Shown here in pieces: positions 44,334 to 52,821 of a DNA stretch of 64,000 nucleotides. This DNA is from Liquorilactobacillus mali (GTDB taxonomy: Bacteria; Bacillota; Bacilli; Lactobacillales; Lactobacillaceae): contig NZ_JQAR01000011.1 in assembly GCF_001437155.1 (NCBI RefSeq), positions 1-64,000 of the forward strand, in the 5' to 3' direction. The translations under genes and the position numbers were made by a program. The notes under the pieces were generated by a model. It was not told the DNA's origin. It was given only the letters and a program-made list of their open reading frames with translations, and made no database searches. Every line of letters starts with the position of its first letter. Within the stretch, counting starts at the first letter, position 1.

Positions 44334-45416
44334 ATGGATTATCCAAGAGGACTGGCAGGTGTAGTGGTCGACCAAACTAAAATAAGTTCTACGGCTGGGG
44401 CACATTTAACTTATGCAGGGTACCCGATCGAAGAATTGAGTGAAGCTTCGTTTGAAGAAGTTGTTTTTTTACTGTGGCATACAAGACTGCCTAGTGAGCA
44501 GGAACTTCGCGATTTTCGGGCTGATTTGGTTAGTAAGATGATTTTACCTGCTGAAACAATTCGTTTATTACTATACATTGCCAAGGAACCACAGCATCCA
44601 ATGAGTATTCTCAGAACGACAACATCTCTTTTGGGAACGACAAACGATGTTGAACATGATGAACCACCTAAAATCTTAGCAAAAATGTTAACAGCAATTG
44701 CTGCTATTTTGCGAATTAGAGATAATGAAACGTTAATTGATGTTGACCCTAATTTGAGTGTTGTTGAGAACTTTTTATACATGATTAGGGGAGAACGGCC
44801 CGACGCAAAACTAACTAAAATGTTTTCGAGCGTCATGATTTTACAAGCTGATCATGAGTTTAATGCCTCGACATTTACTGCTCGTGTTGTTGCTTCAACT
44901 TTTGCTGATTATTATTCATGCCTAACAGCAGCGGTTTCTGCCTTAAAAGGTCCACTTCATGGCGGTGCTAATGAACGTGTTTTTGAGATGATTGAAGACA
45001 TTGAGAAGAAGCAGATTAAGCCTAAAGACTATGTTGAACTTCAACTGAAGAAAAAGCGTAAAATAATGGGATTTGGTCATCGAATTTATAAGAACGGAGA
45101 TCCCCGTGCATTTATTTTGGAAAAGATTGCAGCAGAATTGGCTCCGCAAACTGGAAATGAACGATATTTCAAGATTCAGCAAGAACTTGCCGAATATATG
45201 TTAGAGCGGTTTGGGCTTCATCCGAATGTCGACTACTATACTGCTTTGATATATCATTGCTTAGGTCTTGATAAATCAGTTTTTACTATGATTTTTGCAA
45301 CTTGTAGGACTGCAGGCTGGTTAGCTCATATTATGGAGCAACGTCAAGAAAATTGTCTGATTCGTCCTAACTCAGAATATGTTGGGCCAATTGACCGACA
45401 CTGCGCAAAGAAATAA
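44334..45416 (+). CDS. gltA: Citrate synthase
   Basis: The 360-residue protein condenses oxaloacetate with acetyl-CoA. Family residues are visible in the active-site blocks GPLHGGANE (His) and GFGHRIYKNGDPRA (His, Arg), plus AGWLAHIMEQ near the C-terminus. Length is that of the Gram-positive CitZ/CitA type. Second gene of the acn-gltA-icd operon, preceded by GGAGGAG. Confidence 0.95.
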   Translation: MDYPRGLAGVVVDQTKISSTAGAHLTYAGYPIEELSEASFEEVVFLLWHTRLPSEQELRDFRADLVSKMILPAETIRLLLYIAKEPQHPMSILRTTTSLLGTTNDVEHDEPPKILAKMLTAIAAILRIRDNETLIDVDPNLSVVENFLYMIRGERPDAKLTKMFSSVMILQADHEFNASTFTARVVASTFADYYSCLTAAVSALKGPLHGGANERVFEMIEDIEKKQIKPKDYVELQLKKKRKIMGFGHRIYKNGDPRAFILEKIAAELAPQTGNERYFKIQQELAEYMLERFGLHPNVDYYTALIYHCLGLDKSVFTMIFATCRTAGWLAHIMEQRQENCLIRPNSEYVGPIDRHCAKK

Positions 45417-45433
45417 TTAAGGTGGAATGATAA

Positions 45434-46711
45434 ATGAAACAACCAGAAAAATTAAAACTTGTCGATGGCAAACTGCTTGTACCTGATAATCCAATAATTC
45501 CTTTTATTGCAGGAGATGGAATCGGGCCGGAAATATGGCAGGCAGCACAGCGTGTTTTTGATAGTGCTGTCAATAAGATCTATGGTGATAGCCGGCAAAT
45601 TCACTGGAAAAAGGTTTTAGCTGGTGAGGCTTCTTATCGAAATAGTGGAAGCTGGCTTCCAGACGAAACTTTAGCGGCTTTCAAGGAATATTTAGTTGCT
45701 ATTAAGGGCCCGCTGACAACACCTGTTGGGGAAGGACACCGTTCAATTAATGTGACACTAAGACAGGAATTGGATTTATTTGCATGTGTCCGACCGGTAC
45801 ACTATTATGCGGGGACCCCATCACCTGTTAAGCATCCAGAAAATGTTGATATTACCGTTTTTAGAGAAAATACAGAGGATATTTATGCTGGAATTGATTT
45901 TGAGAGTGGTTCGGCAGAGGCAAAAAAATTATTAGATTTATTAAAGGATAATCACCAAGAACATAAAGTTCGCTTTCCTAGAACATCATCTTTTGCAATT
46001 AAACCAGTTTCAAGTGAAGGCTCTAAGAGAATCGTAAGAGCGGCTCTTGATTATGCGATTTCGCAAAAGAAAAGTTATTTGACCCTTGTACATAAGGGAA
46101 ATATCATGAAAAAAACGGAAGGCAATTTTAAAAAATGGGGCTATGAGGTTGTGGCAGAGTTAAAAAATCAAGTATTTACAAGTGTCGAATACAATCAAAT
46201 TAAGCAACAGCAAAATAAGACCGCTGCGGATAAAGCTCAACTACAAGCAAAAAAGGATGGCAAGGTGATTGTCAATGATATTATTGCCGATAACTTTTTT
46301 CAACAGTCATTATTACATCCTGAAAATTTTGATGTAGTTGCAACACTGAACTTGAACGGAGACTATATATCAGATGCTCTAGCTGCTCAAGTTGGTGGTA
46401 TTGGGATCGCACCTGGTGCAAATATTAATTATCAGACTAAGCGAGCTGTTTTTGAAGCTACACATGGGACGGCTCCTCAATTTGCGGGACAAAATAAGCT
46501 GAATCCAACTTCACTGATTCTTTCAGGAGTAATGTTATTTGAATATATCGGGTGGAATGAAGTTGCGGGGGAAATTAAACGTGCGGTCGCGACTGCAATT
46601 AAACAACAAAAGGTGACAGTTGATTTTGCAGCAGCATTACCACAAGCAACTGAATTATCAACAAGCGGATTTGCGGATTACTTGATTGAACTAATAACCA
46701 AAAATGAATAA
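45434..46711 (+). CDS. icd: Isocitrate dehydrogenase
   Basis: A 425-residue homodimeric-type isocitrate dehydrogenase giving 2-oxoglutarate and CO2. Substrate-site motifs are RSINVTLRQELDLFACVRPV, FRENTEDIYAGID and the metal-binding NGDYISDALAAQVGG. Four residues that set NADP preference in E. coli Icd (Lys344, Tyr345, Tyr391, Arg395) align with Gln, Phe, Val and Ala here (THGTAPQFAGQ and VTVDFAA). NADP use is therefore doubtful and NAD more likely. An insert of about 20 residues rich in Gln/Lys near 250-275 is also unusual relative to E. coli. Confidence 0.94.
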   Translation: MKQPEKLKLVDGKLLVPDNPIIPFIAGDGIGPEIWQAAQRVFDSAVNKIYGDSRQIHWKKVLAGEASYRNSGSWLPDETLAAFKEYLVAIKGPLTTPVGEGHRSINVTLRQELDLFACVRPVHYYAGTPSPVKHPENVDITVFRENTEDIYAGIDFESGSAEAKKLLDLLKDNHQEHKVRFPRTSSFAIKPVSSEGSKRIVRAALDYAISQKKSYLTLVHKGNIMKKTEGNFKKWGYEVVAELKNQVFTSVEYNQIKQQQNKTAADKAQLQAKKDGKVIVNDIIADNFFQQSLLHPENFDVVATLNLNGDYISDALAAQVGGIGIAPGANINYQTKRAVFEATHGTAPQFAGQNKLNPTSLILSGVMLFEYIGWNEVAGEIKRAVATAIKQQKVTVDFAAALPQATELSTSGFADYLIELITKNE

Positions 46712-46923
46712 TTAATAGAACTAGCCAAGTTTTGTTGACATTGTTTAAAGTGAACGACCTTTTAATTATTTTTAGAGATTACAGACAAGCATGGTGTATA
46801 AACCAAAATTTTCTAATTATAGTTGTCCTAAGTTATATAGAACCTATTAATTTACGTTAAAATTCATTAGTATGGATAGAGTGTCAGAAAATTCATTAAA
46901 GTAAAAAATATTTAAAAAAATGA

Positions 46924-46952
46924 TTGACGTAATAATTGATGAGCGTTAAAAT
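46924..46952 (+). promoter_or_regulatory. Promoter of the mmuP operon leader
   Basis: TTGACG (46924-46929) and TAAAAT (46947-46952) with a 17-bp spacer, immediately upstream of two tandem T-boxes. Confidence 0.7.
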
Positions 46953-46957
46953 AACTT

Positions 46958-47232
46958 TAAGTTTTTATTAAAGATGATAATCTTATGAGAAGAAGAGTAA
47001 CTGTGAGGGCTAATTATAAGAGAGCCTAGGATGCTGAGAATAGGTATTAGTGCGATTAGTGAAGATGGACTTTGAACAAGTGGTATTTGGTTATAAGCTA
47101 GGTATTCGGTAGGAACCGTTAAATTCCCAGGTATTTTTGTACTGTTGAGGCACATTTGGTGCGAAAAAGGGTGGTACCACGAGTAATTTCGTCCCTTGCT
47201 TGATAATTATTTATGAGCAAGGGACTTTTTTT
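46958..47232 (+). promoter_or_regulatory. T-box riboswitch, Met type (second; tandem copy 1)
   Basis: The leader shares long blocks with the methionine operon T-box at 28158-28446 (GAGAAGAAGAGTA, TTAGTGAAGATG, CGGTAGGAACCGTTA). The core AGGGTGGTACCACG is at 47168-47181. A terminator with GTCCCTTGCT/AGCAAGGGAC and a long T run ends near 47232. Candidate specifier ATG at 47065-47067 in GAAG-ATG-GAC-TTTGA. Uncharged tRNA-Met would permit read-through into a second T-box. Confidence 0.87.
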
Positions 47233-47299
47233 GTAGATAAAATTGGAAGAAAGGTTTTGTTATTCTTTATTATAGTTAGTAGTGTATATCTGAGTCATT

Positions 47300-47580
47300 T
47301 ATTTATGAAAGATGAGTATTTTGTTTGAACATGCACAGAGAGACTACGACGCTGAGAGTAGTTCATGAAAGGCAAGAGAAGATGGTCTTTTTAGAAAAAT
47401 TGATTGCGAGCTGATAAGAAGTGAGCATGAGACGGTTATGCCCGTTAGCGTATCAGGGTTATGATTTCTAGAGTGGAATCAGGACTCGTTGAGAATTGTT
47501 AAGATGACTTAGCAATCAAAGATCGAGTGGTACCGCGATTAATCGCCTCGTAGTCTAAATTGACTATGAGGTTTTTATTA
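47300..47580 (+). promoter_or_regulatory. T-box riboswitch, Met type (third; tandem copy 2)
   Basis: A second complete T-box follows about 70 bp after the first one's terminator, with GCTGAGAGTAG, core GAGTGGTACCGCGA at 47524-47537 and a terminator CCTCGTAGTC/GACTATGAGG plus TTTTTA. Candidate specifier ATG at 47382-47384 in GAAG-ATG-GTC-TTT. Sequence differs widely from copy 1, so it is not a recent duplication. No strong promoter lies between the two, so both probably act on one transcript. Confidence 0.82.
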
Positions 47581-47587
47581 GCATAAA

Positions 47588-47617
47588 AATTATGGATTTT
47601 ATAAAAAATCCATAATT
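47588..47617 (+). repeat. Perfect hairpin in the mmuP leader
   Basis: AATTATGGATTTT and AAAATCCATAATT form a 13-bp stem with an ATAA loop just after the second T-box terminator. No T-run follows. It could stabilise the 5' end of a processed mRNA. The remaining 47618-47805 leader shows nothing recognisable. Confidence 0.5.
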
Positions 47618-47805
47618 CGAATTTGAAATTAAGCAATTCAATTAATAGAGTCGAAGGTACTTAACGCTTGAGATAGTAAGAGATAAAAGTATTTGAAGAG
47701 AAATATCCAATATTTTTTTAGAAAAGAAATATGTAACAGTGCTAGTCTTGTATTAAGCGTGGTTGAAATTTTTTAAAATAGTTATTTAAGAATGGAGAAT
47801 TTGTT

Positions 47806-49197
47806 ATGACAGATAAAGGCGAAAAATTGAAGCGAGAGATGACGGTAAGGCATCTATTTATGATTTCCTTAGGTGGTGTAATTGGAACTGGTCTTTTCTT
47901 GAGCTCGGGTTATACAATTCATCAAGCAGGGCCCGTGGGAACGATTCTAGCCTATGGAATTGGTGCGGTAATTGTTTATTTAGTAATGCTTTGCCTGGGA
48001 GAATTGGCAGTTGCTATGCCACAAACAGGTTCTTTCCATGTTTATGCAACACGTTTTATCGGACCCGCAACGGGATTTACTGTTGCTATTTTGTACTGGC
48101 TTACATGGACTGTTGCATTAGGTTCAGAATTTACAGCCGCAGGATTGATTATGCAAAACTGGTTTCCTAGAACGCCAACATGGTGTTGGAGTTTGTTATT
48201 CATGATCATTATTTTTGCTTCTAATGCATTTTCTGTTCGTTTTTTTGCTGAAACAGAATTTTGGTTTGCAAGTATTAAAGTATTGGCAATTATTTTCTTT
48301 ATTGGAGTTGGGATACTTGCTATCTTCGGAATATTCTCTTTTAAGAAATATAATCCGCAACCATTATTTCACAATCTTTATGCAAATGGGCTTTTTCCCA
48401 CAGGATTTAAAGGTGTTTTTACCACAATGCTAACTGTTAATTTTGCTTTCTCAGGAACAGAATTAATTGGTGTCACTGCTGGAGAAGCTAAGGACCCAGC
48501 TAGAACAATCCCCAAAGCAATTCACACAACACTTTGGCGACTAATTATTTTTTTCATTGGCAGTATTACCGTAATGGCAACACTTATTCCTTGGAAACAA
48601 GCAGGAGTAGGTCAAAGCCCATTTGTTCTTGTTTTTAAGAGTATTGGGCTTCCATTTGCAGGCGACATTATGAATTTTGTAATTTTAACAGCAATTTTGT
48701 CAGCTGCTAATTCCGGCCTTTATGCTTCAACCAGAATGTTATGGTCGTTATCGCACGAGAAAATGATTAACTCTTTTTTTGCTAAAACGACAAACAATGG
48801 AGTTCCATTGTATGCATTAACAGCTAGCATGCTGGGCGGAATTCTAGCACTGTTGTCAAGTGTTGTAGCAGCATCAACTGTTTATTTAGTATTGGTTTCA
48901 ATTTCAGGACTTGCGGTTGTATTAGTTTGGGCAGCAATTGCACTTTCAGCAATTAATTTCCGAAAAAATTGGATAAAAGAAGGTCATAAAGTTAATGAAC
49001 TTAAATTTGTGACACCTGGATATCCCTTTATCCCATGGACCGCATTAATAGCCAGTTTATTGTCGTGTATTCTAATTGTATTTGATTCAACTCAAAGACC
49101 AGCATTATTTTATATGATACCTTTTGTTCTAGGGTGTTATGGCCTGTATTTTTTCAAGAGAAAACATGAGGAAAAAGTTGAGAAGGAGGAATCTTAA
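47806..49197 (+). CDS. mmuP: S-methylmethionine permease (APC family)
   Basis: A 463-residue, 12-helix AAT-type permease. The N-terminus [25 protein letters not shown] and the loop [24 protein letters not shown] fit the MmuP group. The substrate is inferred from context: it is followed by the homocysteine S-methyltransferase mmuM, with start and stop nearly touching, and is preceded by two Met T-boxes. A general amino acid permease cannot be excluded. RBS GGAG at eight bases. Confidence 0.88.
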   Translation: MTDKGEKLKREMTVRHLFMISLGGVIGTGLFLSSGYTIHQAGPVGTILAYGIGAVIVYLVMLCLGELAVAMPQTGSFHVYATRFIGPATGFTVAILYWLTWTVALGSEFTAAGLIMQNWFPRTPTWCWSLLFMIIIFASNAFSVRFFAETEFWFASIKVLAIIFFIGVGILAIFGIFSFKKYNPQPLFHNLYANGLFPTGFKGVFTTMLTVNFAFSGTELIGVTAGEAKDPARTIPKAIHTTLWRLIIFFIGSITVMATLIPWKQAGVGQSPFVLVFKSIGLPFAGDIMNFVILTAILSAANSGLYASTRMLWSLSHEKMINSFFAKTTNNGVPLYALTASMLGGILALLSSVVAASTVYLVLVSISGLAVVLVWAAIALSAINFRKNWIKEGHKVNELKFVTPGYPFIPWTALIASLLSCILIVFDSTQRPALFYMIPFVLGCYGLYFFKRKHEEKVEKEES

Positions 49198-49198
49198 G

Positions 49199-50140
49199 GT
49201 GAGAGCACCATTATTGGAATTATTAAATGAGAGAAAATTATTGGTACTTGATGGAGCAATGGCAACGGAACTTGAAAAAGCTGGGGTAGATACTGCTAAT
49301 GAACTATGGTCGGCAACTGCTCTTCTCGACGCATCGAAGAAAATAACAGAAGTGCATCAGGAATATTTTAATGCCGGAGCAGATATCGCAATAACGAATA
49401 CCTATCAAGCAACAAAGCAGGCATTTATGAAACAAGGAATAAGTGCTGACGAGAGTGTTGCATTGATAAAACAAGCTGTTTTTTGCGCGCAGGAAGCAAG
49501 AGATAGGGCCTCAGAAAACAAAAAATTATTATTGGCAGGAAGTATTGGACCTTATGGAGCCTTTCTAGCCAATGGTAGTGAATACACTGGCAATTATCAT
49601 TTGTCTATTAAATCTTTCCAAGATTTTCACTATCCAAGGATGCAAGCTCTGTTTGAGGCTGGAGCAGATTTATTTGCTATTGAAACTCAGCCTAACTTTG
49701 TTGAGATTGAAGCCGTTACGGAGTTACTAGAGAGAAAATTTCCAAAAATGACTGCCTGGGTAGCACTTAGTATAAAGGATAGTAAACAATTATGTGATGG
49801 TACACCTTTGAAAAAGGTCGTGAAGTATCTTGACCAATTCGAGAGTATTAGTGCAATTGGAGTTAATTGTACGGCTATGGAGAATATAACTCCTGCATTG
49901 AATGAAATTCACTCATTAACAACAAAGCCATTAATCGTCTATCCCAATAATGGTGATATATATGATCCTATTTCGAAAAAATGGCAAGTTAACGACAAAG
50001 CTCAGAAATTTAGTGATTTAGTTCCAACTTGGATTAAGTCAGGAGCTAAAATAATTGGCGGTTGTTGTCGTACTACGCCACATGATATTCGGGAAATATC
50101 CATGGCTTTGACGCACGTAAGATCTGAGCTAACTTCTTAG
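49199..50140 (+). CDS. mmuM: Homocysteine S-methyltransferase
   Basis: The 313-residue enzyme transfers a methyl group from S-methylmethionine to homocysteine, giving two methionines. The zinc-binding Cys residues are in IGVNCTAMENI and IIGGCCRTTPHDI; the N-terminus shows VLDGAMATELEKAG. The start is GTG 49199, nine bases after AAGGAGG, one base past the mmuP stop. Together with MmuP it lets the cell use plant-derived S-methylmethionine. Confidence 0.94.
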   Translation: MRAPLLELLNERKLLVLDGAMATELEKAGVDTANELWSATALLDASKKITEVHQEYFNAGADIAITNTYQATKQAFMKQGISADESVALIKQAVFCAQEARDRASENKKLLLAGSIGPYGAFLANGSEYTGNYHLSIKSFQDFHYPRMQALFEAGADLFAIETQPNFVEIEAVTELLERKFPKMTAWVALSIKDSKQLCDGTPLKKVVKYLDQFESISAIGVNCTAMENITPALNEIHSLTTKPLIVYPNNGDIYDPISKKWQVNDKAQKFSDLVPTWIKSGAKIIGGCCRTTPHDIREISMALTHVRSELTS

Positions 50141-50268
50141 TAAAAAGTCTTTTTTTAATGTTTTCAATAGCAAACAATTTCTAGAGTCCGAGCGTTATTA
50201 AATGTTTAATCATAGTTTTGAATATACAATGGAAAATATTTGCATAATCATTGAAGGAGGTTTATTAA

Positions 50269-51112
50269 GTGAAGAACAAAATTATTGTTTTACTAGTCGT
50301 GGTTGCAATTGCTATCGTTGCTTTTTTTTCATTTGGAGTGAATAAGGAAAATGACGAACAAAAAATTATTATGGGGTCACAGGGAACAGATACACAGGTT
50401 TGGGAGCATATTGCTAAGAGTAAAGAAGATGGGTCTAAAAATTACAGTCAAAGATTTTACAGATTCTGCATCGCTGGATAAGGGCGTTGCTGATGGAAAA
50501 CTTGATGTAAATGCATTCCAATCTTATGCGTACCTGGTGACATACAATGAAGGGAACAAAGACGGACAGCTAGCAGTTCTAGGAACAACATATATTCAGC
50601 CGATGGGACTATATTCTAAAAAATATAGTAAATTAGGCAGTATACCTGATGGATCAACCTTGGCAATTGCCAATGATCCAGCTGCGGAAAGTCGTGGGTT
50701 AAAGTTGCTTGCATCTGCTGGTTTGCTGCAATTAAAACAGCATGGATCAAATGTTTTAGTAACGCCTCAAGACATAAAAAAGAATCCACATAACTATAAA
50801 ATTACAACAATTTTATCGACCAATGCACCAAGTGTTCTAAAAGATAATAGTGTAGCAGCAGTCGCAATTGATAATACTACTGCACAAGAAGCTGGTCTCA
50901 ATGTTTTCAAGGATTCCATTTATCATGAGAAACTTGAACAAAATACTAAAGCAAATGTTAACGTAATTGTAACGACTAAGAAGAATGCAAATAATGCAAC
51001 GTACAAAAAATTAGTTAAGCTTTATCATAACAAAGCAATTCAAAAGTATATTCAGAAGAAATTTCCAGGAAAGGTTGAAGTTAATAAGTCAGTTAAGTAT
51101 TTAAAAAACTAA
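50269..51112 (+). pseudogene. metQ: MetQ-like methionine-binding protein, frameshifted
   Basis: Two overlapping frames together encode one NlpA/MetQ-type binding protein. The first (from GTG 50269, after GGAGG) gives a membrane anchor and IIMGSQGTDTQVWEHIAKSKED. The second continues from about 50433 with GLKITVKDFTDS through IPDGSTLAIANDPAAESRGLKLL to the end. A GGG at 50431-50433 where GG would keep frame explains the break. No lipobox Cys is seen in the anchor. No metN or metI is adjacent, so it would be an orphan receptor. Real inactivation and a sequencing indel are both possible. Confidence 0.8.
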
Positions 51113-51130
51113 AAAAGGATATTAAATAAA

Positions 51131-52465
51131 ATGAAAATTACGTTGACGGGTGATAGCTTATTTTCAAGTCGAAATTTGAATAAGAGAATCGAAAAAAATA
51201 TATGTAGTTTTTTACAAGAATCAGATGCAGTCTTTACTAATGCGGAATTTTGTACTCCCAAAAATCAAACGGCACCAGCGGCAGGTCGTGGTTACGTCAC
51301 GGCAGTGAGAGAAAATCGTCTAGATGAGCTAAAAAAACTGGGTTTTAATCTTGTAAATTTTGCTAATAATCATACTGGTGATTTTGGTGTACAAGGTATT
51401 ATGGATACAATCCATGCTGCCGAAGCACGAGATTTAGATTCAATTGGGCTTGGGAGAAGTTTAGATGAAGCTAACCAGCCTAGATTCTTAGATACAGAAA
51501 GCGGTCGCGTTGCAGTTGTTGCCGCTTCCGCAACACGTTCAGAGATTTTTCTAGCAAGTAATGGAGGTAACGGAGTACCGGCTCGTCCTGGGTTGAACCC
51601 GTTACGATGGGAACAAATATATGTTGTACCAGCAGCAGATTTTGATAATCTAAAAAAGATAAACAATCGATTAGGCTTGAGTGAAAGTATTGATGTGGGG
51701 ACTGAAATTGAGCGATGGGAGCCCCTACCAGCGGATGAGATTTACGTTGGTTCAATGTATCAAGATAAAATACATTTTAAGAAGGGTAAGGATTATCAGG
51801 TCAGAACGACGCTTAACCTAGCAGATGCAGCTGCATTGATTAAGCAGGTTCGTGATGCAAAAAACAGGGCAAACTTTACGATTTTTAGCTTACACACGCA
51901 TGAAGGATTAAATGAGAATTGGTACGCAGACAAACCAGCTGATTTCGTGAGAGAAATTGCACGGCAAGCTATTGATGCTGGAGCAGATGTTGTGATTGGA
52001 CACGGAGCGCATTTTTTGCGGGGAATCGAATTATATCACGGTAAACCAATTTTTTATAATCTTGGTAGTTTCTTAATGGAATTTGAAGCAGGTGAGTCGA
52101 TAATCCCACCTGAAATGTATGAGGCTTACCAACTACCGGATTCGTCACTTCCTTTTGTACTGCATCGTAAACGAGCTTACAATAATGGCAAACTTGCTGG
52201 TTTTAACAGCAAACGGATCTTTTCGGCGGGTTTAGCTTTACAAATTGATTTTGTTGATGGAAAAGCCGAGTATCGTTTATTACCGCTCGACTTGCAAATG
52301 GATGCACCTGATTCTTTAAAGCGTGGTATTCCAAAAATTGCGAGCAAAGATTTTACTGCAAAAACGATTCAGCGCATGCAGATGCTGAGTAACAGTTTTG
52401 AAACTAAAGTTAGTTTTGAATATAAAACTGGAAAGCTAAAATTAGAAAAAATAAATTTTTGTTGA
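51131..52465 (+). CDS. CapA-family metallophosphatase-like protein
   Basis: The 444-residue protein belongs to the CapA/PgsA family of calcineurin-like folds. Metal-site motifs are visible: LTGDSLFS, FTNAEF, NFANNHTGDFG, FSLHTHEG and VIGHGAHFLRGIELYHGKPIFYNLGSF. In poly-gamma-glutamate operons CapA has a transport or release role, but no capB/capC is near and no N-terminal anchor is visible, so its job here is open. The trp operon promoter lies at its 3' end. Confidence 0.85.
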   Translation: MKITLTGDSLFSSRNLNKRIEKNICSFLQESDAVFTNAEFCTPKNQTAPAAGRGYVTAVRENRLDELKKLGFNLVNFANNHTGDFGVQGIMDTIHAAEARDLDSIGLGRSLDEANQPRFLDTESGRVAVVAASATRSEIFLASNGGNGVPARPGLNPLRWEQIYVVPAADFDNLKKINNRLGLSESIDVGTEIERWEPLPADEIYVGSMYQDKIHFKKGKDYQVRTTLNLADAAALIKQVRDAKNRANFTIFSLHTHEGLNENWYADKPADFVREIARQAIDAGADVVIGHGAHFLRGIELYHGKPIFYNLGSFLMEFEAGESIIPPEMYEAYQLPDSSLPFVLHRKRAYNNGKLAGFNSKRIFSAGLALQIDFVDGKAEYRLLPLDLQMDAPDSLKRGIPKIASKDFTAKTIQRMQMLSNSFETKVSFEYKTGKLKLEKINFC

Positions 52466-52490
52466 CAAAAAGGTAGTAAAGTTTTAAGAT
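52462..52490 (+). promoter_or_regulatory. Promoter of the trp operon
   Basis: TTGACA (52462-52467) and TAAGAT (52485-52490) with a 17-bp spacer. The -35 box overlaps the stop codon of the CapA-like gene. Confidence 0.8.
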
Positions 52491-52495
52491 AACTG

Positions 52496-52803
52496 TAATT
52501 TAATATTCGTCCATACAAACCGATGAAGTGGAGATCAAGATAGTTGTGCACATACAGAGAACCGGCGTTGCTGAGAGCCCGGTTGAACGCAAGCTGTTAA
52601 ATGGACCACTGAGGGTGCGGTTAAAGCATGAAAAGTGTTAGTACTCCGTAACGTAAGATACACGTCAGATATCAGGGATGTGATTGCATCCTGTAAAGAG
52701 TGTGGTTTATTAAGCAGTAATTGACTGCTTTTTGAGCTACGAATTAAGGTGGTACCGCGGAAAATCCGTCCTTAGCAGGTAACTGTTATGGACGGATTTT
52801 TTT
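52496..52803 (+). promoter_or_regulatory. T-box riboswitch, Trp type (copy 1, before trpE)
   Basis: A full T-box leader with GTTGCTGAGAGCCCGG, the core AAGGTGGTACCGCGG near 52746-52760 and a strong terminator (AAATCCGTCC with GGACGGATTT, then T7). Candidate specifier TGG at 52602-52604, in TTAAA-TGG-ACC-ACTGAG, matching tRNA-Trp. Low Trp-tRNA charging should open trpE and trpG. Confidence 0.92.
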
Positions 52804-52821
52804 GTAGAAAGGAGTAACAAA

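Noticed and set aside
41697-46711. Long antisense open frames within acnA, gltA and icd
   Set aside because: No RBS, no family resemblance and full overlap with strongly conserved genes. They are shadows.
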